This document shows, piece after piece, positions 25,740 to 33,145 of a stretch of DNA of 47,733 nucleotides; position 1 is the stretch's first letter, and each line of letters opens with the position of its first letter. The position numbers were made by a program, and so were the translations under genes. This stretch comes from JBFGCT01 sp041581055 (lineage in GTDB: Bacteria > Actinomycetota > Acidimicrobiia > Acidimicrobiales > Ilumatobacteraceae), in the NCBI GenBank assembly GCA_041581055.1, contig JBFGCT010000006.1, positions 1 to 47,733 on the forward strand. Direction: 5' to 3'. Below the pieces are notes generated by a model. It did no database searches and was not told where the DNA came from. It worked only from the letters and a program-made list of their open reading frames with translations.

Positions 25740-26536
25740 TTAGAACGTCTCGAGAACGTCGTCCGGCTGGAGACCGAAGTAGTGCGACAGCGCCGGCAGC
25801 GCGCCGTCGGTGCGATCGGTGGGAACTGACACGAGACAGAGTTCGTAGTCCGGGTCGCCTGGACATTCGAGCGCGACCTGCAGCACGAGGGTCGCAGCGA
25901 CCCAGTGCCGGCAACGCCCAGCGCCGCGGCGAGTTTCTTGGTCGCTCTGCGATGATGTCGCCGTGAGAGAAGATGGTTTCGAATCGCGTCAGCAGACGGG
26001 AATGATCGTCTCCACCGAGCGGTTGGGATTGCCGCAGAAGCAGTGGTGGCGAGGGCTGCTCCTTGCGGCCCAGCGGCATCTTCGATACGAGATTGAGCCG
26101 GATCGACCGACCGCCACCTGCCACCTCCAGCAGGGACCTGAGCAGCATGCTCTCTCTGCGGGAATCGGTGGCAGAGTCTGGTCGCGATTCCTTCCAATCC
26201 GGATTGGTCAGATCTTCATCCTCGGCTGCGGTGCGATGAGTGCTCGGCGGCAATGGAGCTGGGCGCCACGTCGCGAACGGCGTTCTTGTTCGACTACGAG
26301 TAGCAGTCAGCGTGCGAGCGGCCCGAACTGACGCGATCGCGGGCGAACCGCCGCCCGCGGGCGATGAGCTCTTCGACCCGGGCGCGACGTGACAGCACCG
26401 CACCGTGCCGAATGAGCAGGTGATCCCGCGTCCGTTCATCGATCGTTCAACGAACGGCGTGGCGAGTGCCGCACACGATCGATGCGACCGCGCAATCGGG
26501 TCGCACGGGGAACCTCTGTCGTTCCGAGCCGCCGGT
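25740..26536. other. Gene-poor, decayed region right of the element
   Basis: I see no convincing gene in this ~800 bp. Open frames on both strands lack domain-like sequence and codon bias. On the minus strand, codons ending at a TAA at 25740 read VAATLVLQVALECPGDPDYE and then HYFGLQPDDVLETF, and a second frame just upstream reads RATKKLAAALGVAG, which looks like an HTH fragment. These may be remains of one or two genes broken by frameshifts. Confidence 0.45.
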
Positions 26537-27118
26537 TCAGACGTGGGTCCGCGTTCCGGCACCCGGGAACGACGCAGGCGGACCTCCTTCGAGCGTTTCG
26601 TAACGGTGGCTGAGCAAGGCGCGGTTGTACCGCTGCAGCATGACGGGGTACCCGTTGAGAAGTATGTCCAACAGCAGTGTCCAGCTAGCGACGGCCCACC
26701 AGCCGCGCACGGCAGCGTTGGCCACGACGCCGAACATCAGCACCAGCAGGATGAAGTGGCTCGCCTCGGCATCGCGCATCCGTTGGTCGAGGCGAGTCAC
26801 GTTCGCGGTGTTCGGCTCGGACGGCAGGCGTAGGTCAGGGTTGAACACGGCGAGGGGCCCGCGCCGCAACAGCCGCTTCACGAGTCGCACACCGAGCAGT
26901 TCGTACAGCTGCCCGTCCTTCTCAAAACCTCTGAGCAGGTGATATCGGTCCGGCATGCGCGGCGTTGCGACTCGGCTCACCGTGCCGAGCCACGTCATCG
27001 GCACCCACACCACGAAGAAGGCGAACCACAAGCTGCGCACCCCGAACACCTGGTGTGCCCACACCATGATGGCGACAGCTACGGCCGTTGCACCGGACAG
27101 GAGCAACCACTTGCGCAC
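26537..27118 (-). CDS. Membrane protein, CrtO-type glycosyl-carotenoid acyltransferase-like family
   Basis: About 193 aa from a GTG at 27118 (the frame is open further to 27220, but that part is basic and has no domain-like sequence). There are two N-terminal hydrophobic segments (LLLSGATAVAVAIMVWAHQV, WFAFFVVWVPMTWLGTV) and two more near the C-terminus (HFILLVLMFGVVANAAV, WTLLLDILLNGYPVMLQRY). The motifs ELLGVRLVKRLLRRGP and NGYPVMLQRYNR resemble the small membrane family that includes the staphyloxanthin acyltransferase CrtO. No carotenoid genes are nearby, so substrate and role are unknown. Confidence 0.65.
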   Translation of the reverse strand: MRKWLLLSGATAVAVAIMVWAHQVFGVRSLWFAFFVVWVPMTWLGTVSRVATPRMPDRYHLLRGFEKDGQLYELLGVRLVKRLLRRGPLAVFNPDLRLPSEPNTANVTRLDQRMRDAEASHFILLVLMFGVVANAAVRGWWAVASWTLLLDILLNGYPVMLQRYNRALLSHRYETLEGGPPASFPGAGTRTHV

Positions 27119-27380
27119 ACGATCAGCGTGTGAGCGTCGGGACCCACATGACCAGGGTCCGAAGCCCCGCCAGACCGTCCGGATGCGGATCCGCCAGTGG
27201 GTGCCAGACCGCCGACTCATACGGTGTTGGAGCGATTCGGCGACGGCCGAGTGCTCAGCCGCTTGCGGACGAGCGGTGCTTCAAGACCCGCGTGCCAGCG
27301 AGGAACCGACGATGTGCCGCCCGGTACTGACGCTGAGCTGCGCTCTCGGATGGGGATCCCTCTCTGGAGCGTCGTCTTGG

Positions 27381-27698
27381 TCAGTGGAGGCCGAGCACGG
27401 TCACGAGTGCGTCGTCGACGGACCACATTTCGTCGGGCGTCAGGTCTCCAACTCGGTCGCCGAGGCGTCGAGCATCAACCGCACCGAGCTGCTCGACGAG
27501 CACCCGTGTGGTGGCGTCGGCAACCGTGACTTCTGGTCGAAACGACGCCGGTCGGGCGCTGCGAGATGTGGGAGCGACGATCACGACAGAGCGAGGCAAG
27601 AGCTCGTCGGCCTGCACGACGATGCCGTAGCGGGCGCCATGTTGTTCGTGGCCAACGCCCTTGGGCAGTCGGAATCGGTCGACCTCACCCCGGCGCAC
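27381..27698 (-). CDS. MazF/PemK-family endoribonuclease toxin
   Basis: 105 aa. MazF features: RGEVDRFRLP at the start, GARYGIVVQADELLPRSVVIVAPTS (beta strands with the conserved RYGIVVQ-type core), SFRPEV, TTRVLVEQLGAVDARRLGD and a C-terminal VDDALVTVLGL helix. MazF toxins cleave mRNA or tRNA at short sites. The GTG start overlaps the antitoxin gene upstream by 14 nt, the usual arrangement. Confidence 0.85.
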   Translation of the reverse strand: MRRGEVDRFRLPKGVGHEQHGARYGIVVQADELLPRSVVIVAPTSRSARPASFRPEVTVADATTRVLVEQLGAVDARRLGDRVGDLTPDEMWSVDDALVTVLGLH

Positions 27699-27924
27699 GA
27701 AGTGACTCCATCAGTTCGGCGACGGCGCGCATCTCGGCACGGTCGGACTCGTCAGCCTCGAGAGCGGCCGCTTCGACCGCGAGGCCGTGTCCATGGCGAA
27801 GCCGGGCCGCCGATGAGAGCAAGGACGATCGGATGGCCTCCGAGCGTGTCATCCCGGTCGATTCGAGGGTGCGCAGCGCGCGTTCGGCCTCATCGTCGAG
27901 TCGCACCGAGATCGCCTTCGCCAT
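27685..27924 (-). CDS. Ribbon-helix-helix antitoxin (MazE-like)
   Basis: 79 aa. An N-terminal RHH DNA-binding motif MAKAISVRLDDEAERALRTL, ESTGMTRSEAIRSSLLSSA is followed by an acidic tail AALEADESDRAEMRAVAELM that would bind MazF. A perfect inverted repeat overlaps its start codon, a plausible autoregulatory operator. Confidence 0.85.
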   Translation of the reverse strand: MAKAISVRLDDEAERALRTLESTGMTRSEAIRSSLLSSAARLRHGHGLAVEAAALEADESDRAEMRAVAELMESLRAPG

Positions 27925-27936
27925 GCTTTGAGCATG
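27922..27936. promoter_or_regulatory. Operator-like palindrome over the antitoxin start codon
   Basis: CATGCT-TTG-AGCATG, a perfect 6-bp inverted repeat. RHH antitoxins bind short palindromes at their own promoters. Confidence 0.55.
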
Positions 27937-28097
27937 ACGAAGCGTGATACCGGTCGCAACCCGGGCGGGGAAGACGAGTCACGGGCACGTACCGAGTCGC
28001 GACGACGCTGCGTCATCGGGTCACGAGAACGGTGACGGTCGGCTCGTCATCCGGACGCGGGTTCTCGCCGAGATTCTCCACTCAACGGTTTCATGTT

Positions 28098-29048
28098 TCA
28101 GCCCAGCCAACGCCGCCGGATCCGAGCAGCGACGTCGCGAGCACGAGCGACGTCGTCGGGCGGCACCCGCACGTGGACGACGTCGGCCCAGTCCATGCGC
28201 CGTCCACTCGGGCCGCGGAAGGCCCGCTCGACCTTGGACCAGAACGTGTGCGTGATCGCGCTGTGGCGTGAGAGGGCGAGCAGTGCCCAGCCGGACTTCG
28301 ACAGTCGGGTGTCGAGCGGCGTCAGGTCGGTCTCGAACCCGGTCGCCAGACCCGACTTCCTCAGCGACGTCCGATGGGCGGGCACGTCGCCGGGAGCGAC
28401 GACGTCGACGGCGGCCAGATGGTGGAGTCGCACGAGGCCCGTGTCCTCGAAGTAGACACCGTCCTCGCCGACCCAGCACCGCGGGAACGGTTGGATCGCA
28501 TGCAACCCCGCGCCGACCCGTGCGATCGCACGGCGGGAGAACCAGCTTCGGACGGCGATCAGCACACCGGCGATCACCCACACCGCTCCCAGCGCGATGA
28601 CGCCGCCCAGGACCGACGTGCCCGCGTCCCCGGTCGCGGCGGCGACGGCGGCAATCAGGACGACCGCCGCGCGGATCACCGCGGCGGGCCCGACGACCTG
28701 CAGCGGGTCGGCAGGCAGCCGCTCCAGCCGCTCGTCCACGGCCTTGGCCCATTGTGCAGTGGTCGAGTACTGGGGCCAGACCGCCATCGGCGCGGCAAGC
28801 ACCCGTTCGGCGTGGCGCCGCTCGTTGACCCGGAGCCACACGGTGAGGACCAGCCACGTCGCCACCCCGAGCGCGACGATCGTGCCGATGCCGAGCGCAG
28901 GCGTCGACCAGTCCGCTGAGCTGTCGCCGACGAGTTCCGTGCCGATCCACACGATCAGAGCCAACACGCCCGGGCAGAGCGCGACCGGCAGGATCCACAG
29001 CACCTCTCGGTGACGCACGAGCAGCAGGTCGCGGGGACGTTCCGTCAC
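28098..29048 (-). CDS. Unrecognised four-helix membrane protein with a cytosolic C-terminal domain
   Basis: 316 aa from a GTG at 29048. Hydrophobic segments occur at about residues 15-40 (LWILPVALCPGVLALIVWI), 52-75 (GIGTIVALGVATWLVLTVWL), 130-150 (AAVIRAAVVLIAAVAAATGD) and 155-175 (VLGGVIALGAVWVIAGVLIA). A soluble domain follows: HAIQPFPRCWVGEDGVYFED, LRKSGLATGFETDLTPLD, ALLALSRHSAITHTFWSKV, ending RIRRRWLG. It may be a PH-like-domain membrane protein, but I do not recognise the family. The start is uncertain; an ATG at 29108 is in frame. There is no -10 at leaderless spacing. Confidence 0.7.
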   Translation of the reverse strand: MTERPRDLLLVRHREVLWILPVALCPGVLALIVWIGTELVGDSSADWSTPALGIGTIVALGVATWLVLTVWLRVNERRHAERVLAAPMAVWPQYSTTAQWAKAVDERLERLPADPLQVVGPAAVIRAAVVLIAAVAAATGDAGTSVLGGVIALGAVWVIAGVLIAVRSWFSRRAIARVGAGLHAIQPFPRCWVGEDGVYFEDTGLVRLHHLAAVDVVAPGDVPAHRTSLRKSGLATGFETDLTPLDTRLSKSGWALLALSRHSAITHTFWSKVERAFRGPSGRRMDWADVVHVRVPPDDVARARDVAARIRRRWLG

Positions 29049-29366
29049 ACCGTCGATCTTGGCCGATCGGACGCACCACGGATCGCACGATCCGGCTGAC
29101 CGGCTCATTTCATGCGGTCCGAAGGGTGGACCGGCCGCGCGCACCGGCGGCTGGCCCGGCGGGCGCCGCACGCCGAGATCGAGGCTGGTGCCGGAGTTCG
29201 ATCTGGGTCGACATCGGCCCGGGATGCGGGACGGTTCCGACCCAGTTCGGAGGGTTCGGCCGGCGCTCAGGCGTTGAGCAGCAGCCACAGGCCGAGTGCC
29301 GGCGCCGCCGTCGGTCACACCCGTGCAACGGCCGGTGGCCGGCGCCAACGGTTACGATCCGGACCG
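29049..29366. other. 318-bp gap without a gene
   Basis: A divergent gap between the membrane-protein gene (minus) and the micro-ORF operon (plus). Apart from the -10 hexamer TACGAT at 29353-29358, I see no gene, repeat or strong hairpin. Confidence 0.5.
29353..29358 (+). promoter_or_regulatory. -10 hexamer of the micro-ORF/saccharopine-dehydrogenase-like operon
   Basis: TACGAT, then 8 nt and the ATG at 29367. Confidence 0.5.
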
Positions 29367-29411
29367 ATGACGTGCCACCCCGAGACCCTCCCGCCCGCGG
29401 CGTCGTCGTGA
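29367..29411 (+). CDS. Putative 14-aa leader peptide
   Basis: ATG 29367 to TGA 29411 encodes MTCHPETLPPAASS. The ATG lies 8 nt after TACGAT, so it would be the 5' end of a leaderless mRNA. The stop overlaps the GTG start of the next small gene as GTGA. It may simply deliver ribosomes to the downstream start. Nothing is known of such a peptide; the call is from position only. Confidence 0.4.
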   Translation: MTCHPETLPPAASS

Positions 29412-29542
29412 AGTTGCTGCGACGCGTGGTGGGCGCGGTCGTGCTGGCCGCCGCCGTCGCCGCGGCCATCCGCACGCGGGGCACCGGCGGCACGCCGCCC
29501 CAGCACGGCGGCTGGCGACCTCTCGACCTGCCCGATCGATGA
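29408..29542 (+). CDS. 44-aa single-helix membrane peptide
   Basis: From GTG 29408: MKLLRRVVGAVVLAAAVAAA, a short basic N-terminus and one hydrophobic helix, then a polar tail RTRGTGGTPPQHGGWRPLD. Start and stop both overlap neighbours by 4 nt (GTGA and ATGA), so it is embedded in a coupled chain of four ORFs. There is no Shine-Dalgarno sequence. It could be a small membrane protein or a signal-like leader; no family recognised. Confidence 0.5.
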   Translation: MKLLRRVVGAVVLAAAVAAAIRTRGTGGTPPQHGGWRPLDLPDR

Positions 29543-30477
29543 CGGCCACCGTCGCCCTGGTCGGCCACGGCGTCGTCGGCGAGCGCATCGCGCGGCGTCT
29601 CCCGTCGATCGCGCCCCGTCCGGCGGTGATCGAGGTCGAGCCGCGGCTCAGCCTTTCGCCGTTCGGGTCGGTCGACTTGGCGGTCCTGGCGTCGCCGGCC
29701 CCGCACGCCGAGCTCGCCGCCAACCTGGTCGAACGCGGGGTCGGCGTCATCTCGGTCAGCGACGACCTGGAGGACGTCAGCGCCATGCTCGACCTCGACG
29801 ACCGGGCCCGGCACGCCGGAGTCCCGCTCGTCGTCGGCGCCGGGATGTCGCCTGGGCTGACCGGCCTGTTGGCCCGGCACCTGGCCGATCAGCTCGCCTC
29901 GGTCGACGAGATCCACGTCGCGCTGCACGGCACCGCCGGCCCGGCCTGCGCCCACCAGCATCACGCCGCCCTGCGCGGCTGGGCGGTCGGTCTCCACGAT
30001 GGGGAGTGGGTGTCGCGGCGCGCCGGACTGGGGCGCGAGCTGTGCTTCTTCCCCGAGCCGGTCGGCGCGTACGACTGCTACATCGCGGAGCTGGCCACGC
30101 CGCTCGTCCTCCACGCGTCGTTCCCCGAGGTCAGCCGGTTGACGGTGAGGTTGTCCGCCAACCGGCGCGACCGCCTGACCGCCCGCCTGCCGATGCTCAG
30201 CCCGCCCCACCCCGAAGGCGGCGTCGGCGCGGTCCGCGTCGAGGTGCGCGGCGCCGACGAGCGCGGCGGGCGCTCGACGCTGATCGTCGGCGTCGCCGAG
30301 CTGGTCGGCACGATGACCGCCGCGGCGGCGACGGTGATGGTCGGCGCGGCGGCTGCCGGGCGGCTCGGCGCCGGCGTGGTCACCAGGGGTCAGGAGCAGC
30401 TCGACAGCGTGGAGCTGCTCCACGGCGTCGAGCGGCTCGGCGTCCGCCTCCAGGAGTTCACCGGTGTCCCGAGCTGA
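29539..30477 (+). CDS. Saccharopine-dehydrogenase-like NAD(P)-binding protein
   Basis: 312 aa. The N-terminal Rossmann motif is MTATVALVGHGVVGERIARRL, with VDLAVLASPAPHAELAANLVERGVGVISVSDD as in saccharopine dehydrogenase-like enzymes. The middle GAGMSPGLTGLLARHLADQL is the substrate-domain entry. The substrate is unknown. The ATG overlaps the 44-aa gene by ATGA, and its end overlaps the hydrolase gene by 14 nt, so they are one operon. Confidence 0.8.
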   Translation: MTATVALVGHGVVGERIARRLPSIAPRPAVIEVEPRLSLSPFGSVDLAVLASPAPHAELAANLVERGVGVISVSDDLEDVSAMLDLDDRARHAGVPLVVGAGMSPGLTGLLARHLADQLASVDEIHVALHGTAGPACAHQHHAALRGWAVGLHDGEWVSRRAGLGRELCFFPEPVGAYDCYIAELATPLVLHASFPEVSRLTVRLSANRRDRLTARLPMLSPPHPEGGVGAVRVEVRGADERGGRSTLIVGVAELVGTMTAAAATVMVGAAAAGRLGAGVVTRGQEQLDSVELLHGVERLGVRLQEFTGVPS

Positions 30478-31324
30478 GCTGACGATGCCGTGGCTCCCGC
30501 CGGGGGAGATGGTCCGCATCGAGGGCCGCGGCGAGTTCTTCGTCCGCCACCACCGCCATCCGGACCCCGACGCGCCCGTCGTGGTCCTGATGCACGGCTG
30601 GACGGCGACGGCCGATCTCCAGTTCTTCACCGCGTACGAGGCGCTGGCCGGGATCTGCTCGTTCATCGCCCTCGACCACCAGGGCCACGGCCGCGGGCTG
30701 CGGACGCCGGAGCGGTTCACGCTCGAGGCGGTCGCCGACGACTCGGTCGCGGTGGCGCGGGCGCTCGGCGTCGAGCGGGCGGTCGTCGTCGGGTACTCGA
30801 TGGGCGGGCCGCTGACGATGCACATCGCCCGCCGACACCCGGACTTCGCCCGCGCGATCGTCGTCCAGGCGACCGCGCTCGAGTGGATGCCGACGTTGCG
30901 CCAACGGTTGGTCTGGCGGTTCTTGCCGCTGACCGGCGCGGTGACGCGGTCGTGGCTCGCTCGGCGGCTGCTCCGGCGGGCGACCCGCAGGATGCTGCCC
31001 GATGATCATGTCGTCGCCCCGTACCTCGCGTGGCTGCAGGGCGAGATGACGCGCGCCGACTCGTTCGCGATCATCGAGGCCGGCCAGGCGCTGGGCCGGT
31101 TCGACGCGCGGGAGTGGGCGGGCGGGCTCGGCGTCACGGCGGCGAGCCTGATCACGACGAAGGACCGCTTGGTCAACCCGCGCGAGCAGCGGGCGCTCGC
31201 GGCGGCGCTGAACGCCGACGTGCGCGAGCTACCGGCCGATCACTTCAGCACGATCTCGCATCCCGATCAGTTCGCGTCGCTGACCGTCGAGCTCATCGAA
31301 CTGGTGCTGTCGGCGTCGTCCTGA
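30464..31324 (+). CDS. Alpha/beta hydrolase
   Basis: 286 aa. The strand VVVLMHGWTATADLQFF carries the oxyanion-hole HG, the nucleophile elbow is GYSMGG and the lid region lies ~140-200. The acid is probably the Asp of TTKDRLVNP, and the His is in LPADHFSTISHP. The substrate cannot be told. The start is a GTG at 30464 inside the upstream gene, translationally coupled. Confidence 0.88.
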   Translation: MSRAELTMPWLPPGEMVRIEGRGEFFVRHHRHPDPDAPVVVLMHGWTATADLQFFTAYEALAGICSFIALDHQGHGRGLRTPERFTLEAVADDSVAVARALGVERAVVVGYSMGGPLTMHIARRHPDFARAIVVQATALEWMPTLRQRLVWRFLPLTGAVTRSWLARRLLRRATRRMLPDDHVVAPYLAWLQGEMTRADSFAIIEAGQALGRFDAREWAGGLGVTAASLITTKDRLVNPREQRALAAALNADVRELPADHFSTISHPDQFASLTVELIELVLSASS

Positions 31325-31818
31325 CCGGCGAGCTGGCCGACCTTCCGGCCCAGTTCCTCGACGACGTCGGTCAGCCGTTCGAGCCGGTCGCCGAACTCCT
31401 CGCCGGTGACCATGTCGGACAACGACAGCCGGACGCTGACGATCTCGCGGGCGAGGAACTCGGTGTCGGACTGGGTCCGCTCGGCGACGTCGCGGTCGGT
31501 CTCCGCCGTCACCCGGTCGCGGCGCTCCTGGCGATACTGCGACAACAGGATCAAGGGCGCCGCGTAGGCCGCCTGGATCGACAGCGCCAGTGTCAACAGG
31601 ACGAGGCCGCGGTCCCACGGATCCCACTGGAGGCCCCTCGGCGCGAACGTGTTGTGCAGGATCCAGACCGTGATGAAGATCGACTGCCAGACGAGGAAGC
31701 GCGCCGTCCCGATGAAGCCGGCGATCGACTCGGCGAACTTGCCGAACGCGTCGGAGTCGTATTGCACGCCGAGCCGCCGGGCGGCGCGCGGCGTCGCGAG
31801 GTCCTCGCGCCGCTTCAT
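31267..31818 (-). CDS. DUF1003 membrane protein
   Basis: 183 aa. The DUF1003 core is FGKFAESIAGFIGTARFLVW, QSIFITVWILHNTF, WDPWDRGLVLLTLALSIQAAY and APLILLSQYRQERRDRVTAE, with two membrane helices followed by a long charged helix. The ATG at 31818 overlaps the MgtE-N/CBS gene stop by 4 nt (ATGA). The two families are neighbours in many Actinobacteria, suggesting a joint envelope or ion-related role that is not established. Its 3' end overlaps the end of the convergent hydrolase gene by 58 nt. Confidence 0.9.
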   Translation of the reverse strand: MKRREDLATPRAARRLGVQYDSDAFGKFAESIAGFIGTARFLVWQSIFITVWILHNTFAPRGLQWDPWDRGLVLLTLALSIQAAYAAPLILLSQYRQERRDRVTAETDRDVAERTQSDTEFLAREIVSVRLSLSDMVTGEEFGDRLERLTDVVEELGRKVGQLAGQDDADSTSSMSSTVSDAN

Positions 31819-33074
31819 CGCGACCCCGTCGGCTCGAGGCCCGGGCGCTTGCGCAGCCGCCGCCACTCGGTGCCGAGCATGCGGTCGATCACGTCGTCGA
31901 CGGTGACCGCCCCGAGCAGCCGGCCGGCCTCGTCGCAGACCGCGACCGCCAGCAGGTCGTAGCTCGCCAGCTCCTCGGCGACGGCGCGGTCGGAGATGTC
32001 GGGCGACACGATCGGCGCGTCCTCGAGCAGTCGGCCGAGCTCCATGTTCGGCGGCTCGCGCAGCAGCCGTTGCATGTGCACGACGCCGAGGAACTTGCCG
32101 GTCGGCGTCTTGTACGGGGGCTGCGTGATGAACACCTGGGCGGCGATGCTGACGACCCAGTCCGGGTCGCGGATCTGGGCGAGCGCGTGGGCCACGGTGT
32201 TCGTCGGGCCGAGGACGATCACCTCGGGTGTCATCAGCCCGCCGGCGGTGCCCTCCTCGTACGACAGCAACCGGCGCACGACGTCGGCGTCGTCGTCGTC
32301 CATCACGTCGAGCATCAGCTCCTGCTGCGCCTCGGTCATCTGGCCGAGCAGGTCGGCGAGGTCGTCGAACTCCATCTCGTCGAACACGCCGACCAGCCGG
32401 TCGCGGTCGAGGCTCTCGACGATGCGGACCTGCTCGGCCTCGGGCAGCTCCTCGAGGACGTCGGCCAGCCGCTCGTCGTCCATCGCCTCGGCGAGCTGGC
32501 GGCGTTGGTCGGCCGGGAGGGCGCGCACGACGGCGGCGACCTCGGCCGGGTGGAAGTCGCGGAGCCGGACGGCCTCGGCCTGCATCTCGGTCGGGGCGTC
32601 GAACAGCTTGGGAACCTCGTCGTAGTCGACCAGCCGGTAGCTGGGGCGGCGGCGCAGCGAGCTCTTGCGGGCGAGGCGGACCTTGTCGATCTCCCACCAC
32701 GACGAGCGGCCGTCGGAGTTCGGGCGGAGCGCGATGTCGCTGACGGTCTCGTCGCCGACCTTGCGGTCGATCAGATCCTCGCCGATCAGCACCTCGCCCG
32801 AGCGCGGCGTGAACGGGTTGAGGTCGACGTCCCAGCTGCGCAGGCGGGCGCCGTCGCTGTTCAGCTCGGCGACGCGGTGGGCGTTGACGAAGATCCGCCG
32901 CCGCTGGCTGTTGGCGACGAATCCGACGACCCGCGGGGCGATCGCCGGCTCGCGGCCGCGGGCGGGGCGGCCGGGCACGACGACGAGATCCTCGATGCTG
33001 CCGATCGTGGCGCCGCCCGCGTCGAGCAGTGGTAGCCGCATCACCCGAAAGGCGTAGATCAGGTCGCCGGCCAT
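31815..33074 (-). CDS. MgtE N-domain/CBS protein without transporter domain (PRC-barrel-like N-terminus)
   Basis: 419 aa. The N-terminal ~130 residues contain PRC-barrel-like strands (MRLPLLDAGGATIGSIEDLV, GEVLIGEDLIDRKVGDETV). Next is the MgtE cytosolic N-domain: EVAAVVRALPADQRRQLAEA, LEELPEAEQVRIVESLD, MEFDDLADLLGQMTEAQQEL. A pair of CBS domains follows (MTPEVIVLGPTNTVAHALAQI and LAVAVCDEAGRLLGAVTVDD). The membrane channel of MgtE is absent, so it is a stand-alone sensor domain and not a Mg2+ transporter. The ATG at 33074 lies 6 nt after TACCCT (33081-33086), a leaderless arrangement. Confidence 0.9.
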   Translation of the reverse strand: MAGDLIYAFRVMRLPLLDAGGATIGSIEDLVVVPGRPARGREPAIAPRVVGFVANSQRRRIFVNAHRVAELNSDGARLRSWDVDLNPFTPRSGEVLIGEDLIDRKVGDETVSDIALRPNSDGRSSWWEIDKVRLARKSSLRRRPSYRLVDYDEVPKLFDAPTEMQAEAVRLRDFHPAEVAAVVRALPADQRRQLAEAMDDERLADVLEELPEAEQVRIVESLDRDRLVGVFDEMEFDDLADLLGQMTEAQQELMLDVMDDDDADVVRRLLSYEEGTAGGLMTPEVIVLGPTNTVAHALAQIRDPDWVVSIAAQVFITQPPYKTPTGKFLGVVHMQRLLREPPNMELGRLLEDAPIVSPDISDRAVAEELASYDLLAVAVCDEAGRLLGAVTVDDVIDRMLGTEWRRLRKRPGLEPTGSR

Positions 33075-33145
33075 CCCGCAAGGGTACTGGCGCGGGATCG
33101 ACCAGGCCCGGACACCCCGCCGGCGCGCGGGTCGGGCGTCGCGCG

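Noticed and set aside
25637..26197. Minus-strand protein ending NKNRTCDLILISS
   Set aside because: The end is a translation of the duplicated tRNA-Ile; such peptides are common false annotations.
25705..26562. 285-codon minus-strand frame
   Set aside because: Ser/Arg/Pro-rich, no domain; a fragment in other frames fits genuine coding sequence better.
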